From positions 49,720 to 113,719 of the forward strand of contig CANASS010000001.1 of assembly GCA_947364395.1 (NCBI GenBank): a stretch of DNA of 64,000 nucleotides, read 5' to 3'. Made by a program: the position numbers and the translations under genes. Numbering within the stretch: the stretch's first letter is position 1; every line of letters begins with the position of its first letter. This document shows, one piece after another, positions 16,488-26,238 of this stretch. The notes under the pieces were generated by a model. That model was not told where the DNA came from. It did no database searches and saw only the letters and a list, made by a program, of their open reading frames with translations. Origin of the DNA: an uncultured bacterium. GTDB taxonomy: Bacteria > Bacillota > Clostridia > Oscillospirales > Oscillospiraceae.

Positions 16488-19400
16488 TCAAAACAGCGAG
16501 AACTGGCTGCTGTCCGGCAGGTCCCCGAAGGCCCCCGCCTCCTTGAGCTGTTCCAGGTGGGTGTTGGACACCTTGGTGCAGGCCAGGGCAAATTCTTCGA
16601 TGGACAAAAAGTCCTTTCCCTGCCTCTTGTCCATGATATCCCAGCCCACCGTCTCGCCCAACCCGGCTATTGAGGTAAATGGGGGGATCAACGCCTGCTT
16701 TTCCTCATCCACCAGGAAATTCACGGCATGAGACCGGGAAATGTCCATCCTGGCAAAGCTGAGCCCCCGGAGATAGAACTCGTAGCACACCTCCAGAGTG
16801 GTGAGCATGTCCTCTTCCACCGCAGAGGGGCGGTCTTTTTTCTCCTTAGCGTTCTTTTTGGCGTTGATCTCGGCCATTTTACGTTTGACCACCTCCATCC
16901 CCCGGCACATGTACTTTTCATCGAAGGCCTTGGCCCGGATGGAGAAGTAGGCGGCGTAAAAGGCCAGCGGCCGGTGGACCTTGAACCAGGCGATGCGGAA
17001 TGCCATCATCACATAGGCCACCGCGTGGGCCTTGGGGAACAGGTAAGCGATCTTTTTACAAGACTCGATGTACCACTCGGGGACGCCGTGCTCCTTCATC
17101 TCGTCCTCCGCTCCCTCGGGCAGTCCCCTGCCCTTGCGCACCGCCTCCATGATTTTGAAGGCCCGGGTATCCTTAAACCCCTTGGAGATGAGGAAGATCA
17201 TGATATCGTCCCGGCAGCCGATGGCCTCGTTGACCTTGGCCGTGCCGGAGGTAATCAGATCTTTGGCGTTGCCCAGCCAAACGTCTGTGCCGTGGGAGAA
17301 GCCGGACAGCCGGATGAGGATGTCAAACTGGTTGGGGTGGGTGTCCTCCAACATTCCCCGGACAAAGGAGGTACCGAACTCCGGGATGGCCACCGCCCCT
17401 GTGGGCCCGAGGATGGGGTCGTCGGTAAAACCCAGCTCCTCCGAGGTGGTGAACAGGCTCATAGTTTTAGGGTCGTCCAAGGGAATTTTTTGGGCGTTCA
17501 CCTCGGTGAGATCTTCCAGCATGCGGATCATGGACGGGTCATCGTGGCCCAGCATATCCAGCTTCAGCAGGTTGGACTCCATGGAATGGTATTCAAAGTG
17601 GGTGGTAATGATGTCCGAGTCCTTGTCATCCGCCGGGTGCTGGGCGGGGCAGAAATCGTAGATTTCCTTGTCCTGGGGAATGACCACCATGCCGCCGGGG
17701 TGCTGGCCTGTAGTGCGCTTGACCCCCTCGCAGCCCTTGGCCAGCCGGAGCACCTCGGCAAAGGGGACGTCCGGTTTCCCCACCAGCTCCAGGTATTTTT
17801 TTGCGTAGCCGATGGCGGTTTTTTCCGCCACCGTGCCGATGGTGCCCGCGCGGAACACATGGTCCTTGCCGAAGAGCTCGAAGGTGTATTTGTGGGCGCT
17901 GGACTGATACTCGCCGGAGAAATTCAGGTCGATATCGGGCACCTTGTCGCCGCCAAAGCCCAAAAAGGTTTCAAAGGGGATGTTAAAACCGTCCTTCTCG
18001 TAGTCGGCCCCGCAGACGGGGCACTTCATGTCCGGCATGTCCGCCCCACAGCCATAGGGGTGGGCGGGGTCCTGGGCGTAGTCAAAGTCTGCGTGCTTGC
18101 AGTTGGGACAGCGGTAGTGGGCGGGCAGTGAGTTCACTTCGGTGATACCCGACATGAAGGCCACCAGGGACGAGCCCACCGATCCGCGGGAACCCACCAG
18201 ATATCCGTGCTCCAAAGAATTCTGCACCAGCTTCTGCGCGGACATGTAAATCACATCGTATTTACAGCGGATGATGTCCACCAGCTCGGCATTGATGCGG
18301 TCCACCACAATCTGAGGGGGTTCATCTCCGTAAAGGCGGTGAGCTTTACCCCATACAAGATCCTTGAGCTCCCCGTCGGAGTTTTCCAATTTCGGGGCAA
18401 ACAGACCGTCGGGCAGGGGCCGCACATTGTCACACCAGCTGGCGATAAGGCCCGGGTTGTCCACCACAACTTCATGGGCCTTCTCCTTCCCCAGATAGGA
18501 GAACTCCTCCAGCATCTCGTCGGTGGTGCGGAAGTACAGGGGGTTGGGACTGTCCGCGTCCTCATACTCCTTGGCGGCCAGCAGCACATGGCGGTACACC
18601 TCGTCGGTGGGCTCCATAAAGTGAACGTCCCCAGTGGCGCACACCGGCTTGCCCAGCCGCTCACCCAGGGCTGCCACCCGGCGGTTGAAGGCCCGCAGGT
18701 CCTCCAGATCCCGGGCAATGGCCTTGCCCTCCTTATCGGGCCGGAGCATATAGGCGTTGTTGGACAGAGGCTGAATCTCCAGATAGTCGTACCACGCGGC
18801 GATGCGTTCCAGCTCCCGATCCTCCCGGCCCGACGCCACCGCCTGGAACAGCTCCCCCGCCTCGCAGGCAGAACCGATGATGAGCCCTTCCCGGTTCTCA
18901 TCCACCAAGGACTTGGGCATAATGGGGAATCGGTTGAAGTGCTCCAAGTGAGCCTTGGACACCAGCTTGTAGAGATTGCGCAGGCCGGTCTGGTTTTTCG
19001 CCAGAATAATGAGGTGGAAGGGACTTCTCCTGCCCCGGCCTCCCCGTTTTTTGCCCGCCAGCGCCTGGTTGACCTGGGCCGCCCACTCTACCCCCCGCTC
19101 CCGAAGCATGGGGACCAGTTCCGCCAGGATGAGTCCGCAGGTCTCGGCGTCATCGTAAGCCCGGTGATGCTGGAAGGGGGGCAGCCCCAGGGCGTTGGCC
19201 ACTGTGTCCAGCTTATGGTTGGGCAGCTTGGGGCAGAGGTATTGGGCCAAAATCAGGGTGTCAAAGTACAGCGGATCGAACTTCCGGCCCGACCTGCGGC
19301 AGTATTCACGGATGAAGCCGGTGTCAAAGGCGGCGTTGTGGGCGCACAGGGGCGCGTCCCCCACCCAGTCCAGAAACGCGTCCACCGCCTCTTCGGGGGT

Positions 19401-20669
19401 CGGAGCGCCCTTCAACAGCTCATCGGTGATGCCGGTGAGGGAGACCGTCTTGGCGCTGAGGGGCCGTCCCGGCTGGGCAAAGGAGGTGAACTTATCCACC
19501 ACCGCCCCTTCCCGGACCCGCACCGCGCCGATTTCAATGATGGCGTCAGTACGCTGGTCCAGGCCGGTGGTCTCCAGGTCGAAGGCCACAAACTCCCCGC
19601 TCAGGGCCATGTCCCCCGGCCCGTGAACCGCCGTCTGCTCGTCCACATCGTTCAGATAGTATGCCTCCACCCCATACAGCACCTTGATCTTTTCCCCCCG
19701 GCCGGAGGCATTGTAGGCCGCTGGGAAAGACTGCACCACTCCATGGTCGGTGATGGCAATGGCGGGATGGCCCCACTCGATGGCCCGCTTCACCACCGCC
19801 TTGGTATCACACAAGGCGTCCATGGTGGACATCTGGGTATGTAAGTGCAGCTCCACCCGCTTGTCCGGAGCGGTGTCCTTCCGGCCTTCCGGCTTGGGCG
19901 TCTCTTTGATGCCGTAGGGGTCCAGCACCAGATCATTGTTGTCAAACCTGCCCAGGGAGGGCCGGCCCTGGATTTGAAGCCACTGGCCCTTTTTCACCTG
20001 CTCAATGATGGGCTTGGGGTTGTCCTCCTCCTTCATATACCGGGTGATCCGAATGGAGCCGGTGAAATCGGTGACATCAAAGCACACCACCCACGCCTTG
20101 TTCCGGGCCAGCTCCCGGTGTTCGATGTTAAAGACCTCTCCTTCTATCAGCACCGTACCCATGTCCAGGTTCAGCTCGCCGATGGGGACGGGCGGCTTCT
20201 TGCTTCGGACGACACCGTAAATCGCCTTGCCCTGCTTTTTGCCGCCGCCGGAGTTCCCCGCCGCCGGGGTGTCCTTTTTCAGGAGCTTGCGCCGCATGGC
20301 CTTCATCTGGGCCTCCAGATCCTGGGGAGGCTTGGGCTGAGCGGCTGAAACCTCCTGCGCCGCCGCAGGGGCTTCTGCCGGCGCGGGAGGGGGCGCGGAG
20401 TGGACCGGCTTCTTCTCCGGCTGGGGGGGCTCCGACGCGGGGACAGAAGCCGCGTCCACCTCCACCCTGGCCGCACTGAGCCCCAAGGCGTTTTTCAGCG
20501 TCTCCGACGCCTGTGTCAAAATTTCCTGGGAAACAGCGCCGCCTTTCGCCACCACCTCCATGGCCCGCTGGGACTTGAGCACCCGCACCTGGACGGGGTA
20601 ACCTCCCAAAACAGCCAAAACCCCTTCCGAGAAGGGGCAGTTAGCAAAGGTCTGTTCAAAGGTTGGCAT
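16488..20669 (-). CDS. polC: DNA polymerase III alpha subunit, PolC type
   Basis: Replicative polymerase of Bacillota with built-in 3'-5' proofreading. About 1393 residues. In order: N-terminal region with a Pro/Ala-rich linker (about 90-140), OB fold, PHP domain (VELHLHTQMSTMDALCD) interrupted by a DEDD exonuclease (FVAFDLETTGLD), zinc-binding cysteines (YRCPNCKHADFDY, MKCPVCGADY), and the polymerase core including PDIDLNFSGE. The chosen ATG (MPTFEQTF) is at 20669, with AAGGAG 12 bases upstream; an extension 15 codons upstream would overlap the GNAT gene. It closes the pyrH-to-polC block. Confidence 0.97.
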   Translation of the reverse strand: MPTFEQTFANCPFSEGVLAVLGGYPVQVRVLKSQRAMEVVAKGGAVSQEILTQASETLKNALGLSAARVEVDAASVPASEPPQPEKKPVHSAPPPAPAEAPAAAQEVSAAQPKPPQDLEAQMKAMRRKLLKKDTPAAGNSGGGKKQGKAIYGVVRSKKPPVPIGELNLDMGTVLIEGEVFNIEHRELARNKAWVVCFDVTDFTGSIRITRYMKEEDNPKPIIEQVKKGQWLQIQGRPSLGRFDNNDLVLDPYGIKETPKPEGRKDTAPDKRVELHLHTQMSTMDALCDTKAVVKRAIEWGHPAIAITDHGVVQSFPAAYNASGRGEKIKVLYGVEAYYLNDVDEQTAVHGPGDMALSGEFVAFDLETTGLDQRTDAIIEIGAVRVREGAVVDKFTSFAQPGRPLSAKTVSLTGITDELLKGAPTPEEAVDAFLDWVGDAPLCAHNAAFDTGFIREYCRRSGRKFDPLYFDTLILAQYLCPKLPNHKLDTVANALGLPPFQHHRAYDDAETCGLILAELVPMLRERGVEWAAQVNQALAGKKRGGRGRRSPFHLIILAKNQTGLRNLYKLVSKAHLEHFNRFPIMPKSLVDENREGLIIGSACEAGELFQAVASGREDRELERIAAWYDYLEIQPLSNNAYMLRPDKEGKAIARDLEDLRAFNRRVAALGERLGKPVCATGDVHFMEPTDEVYRHVLLAAKEYEDADSPNPLYFRTTDEMLEEFSYLGKEKAHEVVVDNPGLIASWCDNVRPLPDGLFAPKLENSDGELKDLVWGKAHRLYGDEPPQIVVDRINAELVDIIRCKYDVIYMSAQKLVQNSLEHGYLVGSRGSVGSSLVAFMSGITEVNSLPAHYRCPNCKHADFDYAQDPAHPYGCGADMPDMKCPVCGADYEKDGFNIPFETFLGFGGDKVPDIDLNFSGEYQSSAHKYTFELFGKDHVFRAGTIGTVAEKTAIGYAKKYLELVGKPDVPFAEVLRLAKGCEGVKRTTGQHPGGMVVIPQDKEIYDFCPAQHPADDKDSDIITTHFEYHSMESNLLKLDMLGHDDPSMIRMLEDLTEVNAQKIPLDDPKTMSLFTTSEELGFTDDPILGPTGAVAIPEFGTSFVRGMLEDTHPNQFDILIRLSGFSHGTDVWLGNAKDLITSGTAKVNEAIGCRDDIMIFLISKGFKDTRAFKIMEAVRKGRGLPEGAEDEMKEHGVPEWYIESCKKIAYLFPKAHAVAYVMMAFRIAWFKVHRPLAFYAAYFSIRAKAFDEKYMCRGMEVVKRKMAEINAKKNAKEKKDRPSAVEEDMLTTLEVCYEFYLRGLSFARMDISRSHAVNFLVDEEKQALIPPFTSIAGLGETVGWDIMDKRQGKDFLSIEEFALACTKVSNTHLEQLKEAGAFGDLPDSSQFSLF

Positions 20670-20685
20670 CGTTCTGTCTCGCTCC

Positions 20686-21240
20686 TTATCTATCCATTGG
20701 CCGCTCGATGGCATAGTTTGCCGTGTCGATCACGCCCTGGTTGTTCTGGTGCGCCTTTTCCTGTATTCCTTCAAACTTCATGCCGCACTTGCGCATCACG
20801 CCGCCGGAATGGGGATTGTTCACGTCATGGCGGGCCACGATCCGCGAGACGCCCACCCGCTCAAACAGGAAATCAATGACCGCGCCCAGGGCCTCGGTCA
20901 TAATTCCCATATGCCACCAGCGCCTGCCCATGCAGTAACCGATCTCGGGAACATCACCGTCCCCACGCCAGTGACACACATCAATGCTCCCAATGGGCTC
21001 CGGGCCGTTTTTCTTCACGGTAATGGCCCATCTATAGCAGTTGTCCTCTTCATACTGAGGCACCCATTCCCCCAGAATACGCTCCGTCACCGACACGTCG
21101 GCATGGGTGGGCCAGGTCAGATACTTTGTTACCTCGCCATCCGACGCCCAGTTGGCGAACATGGCCGGGGCGTCCGACAGTTCAAACCGCCGCAAAATCA
21201 GCCGCTCCGTCTCTATGTACTGCGTTCCAATATGTGTCAT
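20686..21240 (-). CDS. GNAT acetyltransferase, RimJ/RimL-like
   Basis: 184 residues with the N-terminal TERLILRRFELSDA motif and a GRRWWHMGIMTEAL acetyl-CoA loop, typical of RimJ/RimL-like N-terminal-amine acetyltransferases; substrate unknown. ATG at 21240 with AAAGGAGAATACT. It is inserted between ispG and polC, which otherwise follow the conserved order. Confidence 0.85.
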   Translation of the reverse strand: MTHIGTQYIETERLILRRFELSDAPAMFANWASDGEVTKYLTWPTHADVSVTERILGEWVPQYEEDNCYRWAITVKKNGPEPIGSIDVCHWRGDGDVPEIGYCMGRRWWHMGIMTEALGAVIDFLFERVGVSRIVARHDVNNPHSGGVMRKCGMKFEGIQEKAHQNNQGVIDTANYAIERPMDR

Positions 21241-21251
21241 AGTATTCTCCT

Positions 21252-22289
21252 TTACAGCTCTTCAATCAGCTTCATCAGCCCCGGAACCAGTTCTGCCTCC
21301 GGCACCTTGGCCACAATTTCTCCATGTTTGAACAGCACACCCTCGCCCCTGCCTCCGGCCAATCCCACGTCGGCGTGGCGGGCCTCGCCAGGGCCGTTGA
21401 CCACGCACCCCATCACCGCCACCGTGATGGGCTTGTCCACGCCCTTCAACAGCTCCTCGACCTGCCGGGCCATGGGGATCAAGTCGATCTGGGTCCGGCC
21501 GCAGGTGGGACAGGAGATGAGCTCGGGGCCTTCCCGGCGCAGTCCGATGGCCTTCAAGATCCGTCGGGCGGCGTAGACCTCCTCCACCGGGTCGGCGGTG
21601 AGGGACACCCGCAGGGTGTCGCCAATGCCCAGGGCCAGCAGTCCGCCGATCCCAGCCGCCGCCTTTAACTCCCCAATCTCCTGGGTGCCTGCCTCGGTGA
21701 CCCCCAAGTGCAGGGGGTAATCGTACCGCTCCGCCATCAGCCGGCAGGCGTTCATGGTGACGGGCACGGAAGAAGCTTTCAGGGAGACGCAGATGTCCTC
21801 AAAGCCATACTGCTCCAGCAGCTGAATGTGACCTAGGGCGCTTTCCACCATGGCCTCCGGGGTGGGACCTCCGTACTTGGCCAGCAAATTCTTTTCCAAT
21901 GAGCCTCCGTTCACCCCCACCCGGATGGGGATGCCCCGCTCCCTGCAGGCTTTTGCCACCGCTTCCACCCGGTCTGGTGCGCCAATGTTGCCGGGATTGA
22001 TGCGGATCTTGTCGATCCCCTGCTCCGCCGCCTCCAAGGACAGCCGGTAGTCAAAGTGGATGTCCGCCACCAGCGGCACCGGACTGCCCATCTTCAGCGC
22101 CCCAATCGCCTGGGCCGCCGCTAAATCGGGCACCGCCACCCGGACGATGTCGCACCCCGCCGCCGCCAGCGCACGGATTTGGGACAATGTGGCATCTACG
22201 TCGTGGGTGGGAGTATTGGTCATGGACTGAATGGAGACAGGAGCGCCCCCGCCAACGGGGACGCCGCCTACGTTGATTGTTCTAGTCAT
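21252..22289 (-). CDS. ispG: 4-hydroxy-3-methylbut-2-enyl diphosphate synthase (flavodoxin)
   Basis: [4Fe-4S] enzyme of the MEP isoprenoid pathway, converting MEcPP to HMBPP. Starts MTRTINVGGVPVG with ATG at 22289; 345 residues. Visible: VQSMTNTPT-like segment, IRINPGNIG, and cluster Cys in ISCPTCGRTQIDL and MGCVVNGPGEARHADVG. Follows rseP by 13 bases. Together with dxr nearby it shows the cell uses the MEP route. Confidence 0.96.
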   Translation of the reverse strand: MTRTINVGGVPVGGGAPVSIQSMTNTPTHDVDATLSQIRALAAAGCDIVRVAVPDLAAAQAIGALKMGSPVPLVADIHFDYRLSLEAAEQGIDKIRINPGNIGAPDRVEAVAKACRERGIPIRVGVNGGSLEKNLLAKYGGPTPEAMVESALGHIQLLEQYGFEDICVSLKASSVPVTMNACRLMAERYDYPLHLGVTEAGTQEIGELKAAAGIGGLLALGIGDTLRVSLTADPVEEVYAARRILKAIGLRREGPELISCPTCGRTQIDLIPMARQVEELLKGVDKPITVAVMGCVVNGPGEARHADVGLAGGRGEGVLFKHGEIVAKVPEAELVPGLMKLIEEL

Positions 22290-22302
22290 GATAAGCACCT
22301 GC

Positions 22303-23400
22303 CTAGGCAAAAATATTCCAAACGTCGTGGAGGGCCACCACCGCCATCAGCGCCAGCAGCACCACGAAAGCCCCAGCGTGGACATACCCCTCGTATTTCT
22401 CCGGGATGCGGCGGCGGGCCACCGCATAAATGAGGCCGTTGAGCAGAACGAAGAAAATCCGCCCACCGTCCAGCGCCGGAATGGGAAGCATATTCATCAC
22501 CGCCAGATTGACGGCGATGAGGGCCATAAAATAGAACACATTCTGCACGCCCAGCGCCGCAGTCGCTGAATTGGCCCCCACCTCGGACACCACATCCACC
22601 ACGCCGATGACGCCGGACAGCTCAGAAACCGCCACCCGGCCTGTCACCAGATCTCCTAAGCTCATCCAGACCATCCGAACAAAGTCCAGCGTCTGGGCAA
22701 AGCCCTGGCCGATGCGCGCCGGGATGGACAAATCCTCCACCTGCCCGAAAATCAGGCCGAACCCCTGGTACAGATTGCCTTCAAACTCATATTTGTAGCG
22801 GCTCATGGGGAAATCCTTCAAAACCACCCGCTCCCCATCCCGCTCCACCACCAGGTCCACTCCCTGGCCGTCGTTCCGGGCGAGGTAGTTCTGCACGTCG
22901 GCATACAGCCAGATGCCGTGGCCATCCACTTCCGTGATCCGGTCGCCCACCATAAGACCATCCGTGCCCTGGTGCTCAAATTCCCCGGCAAACTGGGTGA
23001 TTACCGGCACACGGGCCTGGGTGACACCCAAAAAGAGCACCACTGCGATGGCCAGCCCCAGCAGGAAATTCATAAAGGACCCGGCACACAAAATGACCAC
23101 CTTTTTCCAACCTTTCTGCCTGGAAAAAGCCCGGGGGTCGCCGGTGTCCTCGTCCTCTCCCTCCATGGCGCAGTAGCCGCCAACAGGGAACAGACGCAGG
23201 CTGTAAAGGGTTTCCCCTTCATTGTCCCAGGGTTCATTCTTCCCCTTCCGGCTCTGCCAGAGGGCCGGGCCCATACCGATGGCGAACTCGTTTACCTTCA
23301 CCCCCAGCAGCTTGGCAGTAATAAAGTGACCAAACTCGTGGATGGCAATGAGCACGCCGAAGAGCAGAATAGCCAGCAGGATATACAGAAACCTCGCCAA
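22303..23400 (-). CDS. rseP: RIP zinc metalloprotease RseP
   Basis: Site-2 intramembrane protease; Bacillus RasP cleaves anti-sigma factors and signal-peptide remnants. 365 residues: HEFGH in the first membrane helix, a PDZ domain (about 125-200) and MNMLPIPALDGGR near the C terminus. The start appears to be TTG at 23400, with GAGGTG seven bases upstream and the dxr stop codon in frame just before it, so no ATG start is possible. A plausible client is the ECF anti-sigma factor encoded at 40.5 kb. Confidence 0.95.
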   Translation of the reverse strand: MARFLYILLAILLFGVLIAIHEFGHFITAKLLGVKVNEFAIGMGPALWQSRKGKNEPWDNEGETLYSLRLFPVGGYCAMEGEDEDTGDPRAFSRQKGWKKVVILCAGSFMNFLLGLAIAVVLFLGVTQARVPVITQFAGEFEHQGTDGLMVGDRITEVDGHGIWLYADVQNYLARNDGQGVDLVVERDGERVVLKDFPMSRYKYEFEGNLYQGFGLIFGQVEDLSIPARIGQGFAQTLDFVRMVWMSLGDLVTGRVAVSELSGVIGVVDVVSEVGANSATAALGVQNVFYFMALIAVNLAVMNMLPIPALDGGRIFFVLLNGLIYAVARRRIPEKYEGYVHAGAFVVLLALMAVVALHDVWNIFA

Positions 23401-23406
23401 AATGAG

Positions 23407-24555
23407 TCACCTCACAGATTGATAAACCGCCTCACGGGCGGCGCGGTCCGCCTCAAAAATATCGTCCAGGCCGGGAGCGTCCAGTACCGGCGCCCGGTCC
23501 AGCGCCCCCTCCACCAGTCGGGGGATGTCCAGGAAAGAGATTTTGTCCTCCAAGAACAGCCCCACCGCCGCCTCATTGGCCCCGTTGAGGATGGCGGTGG
23601 ACGTGCCGCCTTTTTTCGCACACTCCAGGGCCAGCCCCAGACAGCGGAAGGTGTCCGAGTCCGGCCTTTGGAAGGTCAGCGGCGGACAGGACAGCAGATC
23701 CAGCGGCTTAGCCGGTCCCGGCGTCCGCTCCGGCCAAGTGAGAGCGTATTGGATGGGCAGGCACATATCCGCGCTGCCCAGCTGGGCCAAAACTGCCCCG
23801 TCCTCAAACTCCACCAAGGAGTGGACAATGCTCTCCCGGTGGACCACAACCTGGATGCGCTCGGGAGGCATGGCGTACAGCCGCATGGCCTCGATGAACT
23901 CCAGGCCCTTGTTCATCAGGGTGGCAGAGTCGATGGTGATTTTGGCCCCCATGGTCCAGTTGGGGTGGCGCAGCGCCTGTTCTTTGGTGACAAGGGAAAG
24001 TTCTTTACAGCTTTTTCCGTAAAAGGGCCCGCCGGAGGCAGTGATGATGAGCCGCCGTACCTCTCCCCTGTCCTTGCAGCCCTGGAGGCACTGGAAGATG
24101 GCGGAGTGCTCCGAGTCCACCGGGACAATTTCGGCTCCCTTCTCCTTTGCCCTGGCCATCACCAATTCTCCAGCGCACACCAGGGTCTCCTTGTTGGCCA
24201 GGGCAATGCGCTTACCGCAGTCGATGGCGGCCAGGGTGGGACGCAGTCCCGCCACCCCCACGATGGCGGTGACCACCGTGTCCGCCTCTGGCAGAGACGC
24301 GGCCTCCAGCAGCCCCGCCTGCCCCGACAGCACCTTTATATCGGTATCAGCCAGCCGCACCCGCAGGTCAGCAGCGGCGCTTTCATCCACCGCTGCCAAC
24401 AACTTTGGGCGGAACTCCCGGGCCTGGGCCTCGGCCAGCTCCACACTGCGGTTCACAGTAAGAGCGGCCACCTTATAGCCGCAGGCCTCCGCCACCTTCA
24501 GCGTCTGACGTCCGATAGAGCCGGTGGAGCCTAAAATGGATAGTGTCCTCTTCAT
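23407..24555 (-). CDS. dxr: 1-deoxy-D-xylulose 5-phosphate reductoisomerase
   Basis: NADPH enzyme converting DXP to MEP. N-terminal LSILGSTGSIGRQTL is the nucleotide-binding loop; VPVDSEHSA, ITASGGPF and the LMNKGLEFIEA segment are hallmarks. 382 residues from ATG at 24555 with GAGAGGCG upstream. Lies 6 bases before rseP and 10 bases after cdsA. Confidence 0.97.
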   Translation of the reverse strand: MKRTLSILGSTGSIGRQTLKVAEACGYKVAALTVNRSVELAEAQAREFRPKLLAAVDESAAADLRVRLADTDIKVLSGQAGLLEAASLPEADTVVTAIVGVAGLRPTLAAIDCGKRIALANKETLVCAGELVMARAKEKGAEIVPVDSEHSAIFQCLQGCKDRGEVRRLIITASGGPFYGKSCKELSLVTKEQALRHPNWTMGAKITIDSATLMNKGLEFIEAMRLYAMPPERIQVVVHRESIVHSLVEFEDGAVLAQLGSADMCLPIQYALTWPERTPGPAKPLDLLSCPPLTFQRPDSDTFRCLGLALECAKKGGTSTAILNGANEAAVGLFLEDKISFLDIPRLVEGALDRAPVLDAPGLDDIFEADRAAREAVYQSVR

Positions 24556-24565
24556 GATTCGCCTC

Positions 24566-25390
24566 TCAAAATACAGGCAGGCACTGGACAATAAACAACA
24601 CCACCGGCCCGCAGAACATCATACTGTCAAAACGGTCCAGCATCCCCCCGTGGCCGGGCAGGAGGTGGCCGTAGTCCTTCACGCCGTACTGCCGCTTGAT
24701 GAATGAGAACGCCAGGTCGCCCACCTCGGTGGCCAGCGCCCCGAACAGCCCGCACAGAGCCAGGGGCAGCAGATTCACGCTGTCCCCCGCGATCCTGCTG
24801 GCCACCACGCCGTAGAGAATGGCAAACACCATCCCCGTAATAAAACCGCCGATGTAGCCCTCCACGCTTTTATTCGGGCTGACCTTGGTGATACCCTTGT
24901 GCTTTCCAAGGGACACCCCGGCAAAATAGGCCCCGGCGTCAGTGACAAAGGTGAGCAGCACCGCCAGCAGGACCAGATACTGCCCATGGTCCATACGCCG
25001 CAGCTCCACCAGCGCGGACAGTGCCAGGGGGATGATGATCCCCCCGAACAGCGCCGCAAGCACATGAAAAAACTCAATTTTGACCCCGTCCTCGCCATAG
25101 GCCCGGATGGCGCACCAGAAGCACACCGCCGTCACCACAAAGGACAGCAGGTTCACGTAGGCCGTGCCCAGTCCCGCCCAGCTTCCAAAGGGAAGCAGGG
25201 CAGCGGCGGCGATGGTCACCACCCGCATGGGCAGCGTGATATTTTCCTCCCCCACCGCCCGGAGCAGTTCAAACGCCGCCATGGCGGAGATAAAACACAC
25301 CAGAACCGTCCACGCCAGGGGGGGCGGCGCCAGCATGATCCACAGCATGGCAGGGAGCAAAACCACAGCCACAATGATCCGTTTCGCCAT
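24566..25390 (-). CDS. cdsA: Phosphatidate cytidylyltransferase
   Basis: Membrane enzyme making CDP-diacylglycerol from phosphatidate and CTP. 274 residues, about eight membrane helices, with the C-terminal CdsA signature KRQYGVKDYGHLLPGHGGMLDRFDS. ATG at 25390 has GGAGGTG about five bases upstream; the further ATG at 25405 would overlap uppS. Only one base separates it from uppS. Confidence 0.95.
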   Translation of the reverse strand: MAKRIIVAVVLLPAMLWIMLAPPPLAWTVLVCFISAMAAFELLRAVGEENITLPMRVVTIAAAALLPFGSWAGLGTAYVNLLSFVVTAVCFWCAIRAYGEDGVKIEFFHVLAALFGGIIIPLALSALVELRRMDHGQYLVLLAVLLTFVTDAGAYFAGVSLGKHKGITKVSPNKSVEGYIGGFITGMVFAILYGVVASRIAGDSVNLLPLALCGLFGALATEVGDLAFSFIKRQYGVKDYGHLLPGHGGMLDRFDSMMFCGPVVLFIVQCLPVF

Positions 25391-25391
25391 A

Positions 25392-26138
25392 TCACACACC
25401 TCCATACCGCCGGGAGCGGTGCTGATAAGCCGCCAGGGCCTTCAGCAGCTCCTCCTTGGTAAAGTTGGGCCAGAGCACGCTGGTAAAGTAATATTCCGCA
25501 TAGGCGGACTGCCAGACCAGGAAATTGGATGTGCGGATCTCTCCGCTGGGCCGGATAATCAGGTCCGGGTCCGGCACGCCGGCGGAGTAGAGATAGCCGC
25601 CGAAGGCCTCTTCCGTGAGGTGGCCCGGGTCCGCCCGGCCCTCCACACAGTCCAGGGCGAAGGCTTTGGCCGCCCGCACCAGCTCGTCCCGTCCGCCATA
25701 GTTCAGACAGATGTTCACCTGACAGCCGTCATAGCCCTTGGATATTTCCTCTGTCTCCCGGCACAGGGCCTGGAGGTGGGGGGGAAGCGGGGACAGGTCG
25801 CCGAAAAAGGCCATCTTCACCTTGTCCCGGGCCATGGTCTCAATGGCCTCGTGGAGGTACTTCTCCAGCAGGCTCATGATGGAGGCCACCTCATCGGCGG
25901 GCCGCTTCCAGTTCTCGGTGGAAAAAGCGTACACCGTCAGATACTCCAGCCCAAGCTCCTTGGCAAAGGTGGCGATGGTCCGAAAGGTCTCGGCGCCGGC
26001 GGCGTGGCCCGCCTTCCGGGGCAGGCCGCGGCTTTTGGCCCAGCGCCCGTTGCCGTCCATGATAATGGCCACGTGGCGGGGCAGGTGCTCCAGGTCTACC
26101 TCAGGCGTCTGCGCCTTGCGACGGCGAAAGAAAGCCAT
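25392..26138 (-). CDS. uppS: Undecaprenyl diphosphate synthase
   Basis: cis-Prenyltransferase making the C55 lipid carrier for cell-wall synthesis. 248 residues with VAIIMDGNGRWAKSRG (catalytic Asp, P-loop-like), AFSTENWKRP, and the C-terminal DLIIRPSGEIRTSNFL and EYYFTSVLWP. ATG at 26138 with GGATGGGTGTGT. A GC palindrome separates it from frr. Confidence 0.96.
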   Translation of the reverse strand: MAFFRRRKAQTPEVDLEHLPRHVAIIMDGNGRWAKSRGLPRKAGHAAGAETFRTIATFAKELGLEYLTVYAFSTENWKRPADEVASIMSLLEKYLHEAIETMARDKVKMAFFGDLSPLPPHLQALCRETEEISKGYDGCQVNICLNYGGRDELVRAAKAFALDCVEGRADPGHLTEEAFGGYLYSAGVPDPDLIIRPSGEIRTSNFLVWQSAYAEYYFTSVLWPNFTKEELLKALAAYQHRSRRYGGV

Positions 26139-26209
26139 ACACACCCATCCTAACTTTATTGTAAGTGTAGACAAAAAAGAACCGGCTCATAAGGGCCCAA
26201 ACAGCACAC

Positions 26210-26229
26210 AAGGGGGGCGCGCCCCCCTT
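26210..26229 (-). terminator. GC hairpin in the frr-uppS gap
   Basis: A perfect 20-base G/C-rich palindrome downstream of frr with no T tail. Likely a pause, processing or weak termination site within the operon. Confidence 0.4.
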
Positions 26230-26238
26230 GATATGCGC

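Noticed and set aside
18207..19844. Plus-strand frame of 545 codons inside polC
   Set aside because: Antisense shadow of the polC exonuclease/PHP region; no ribosome binding site and no recognisable motif.
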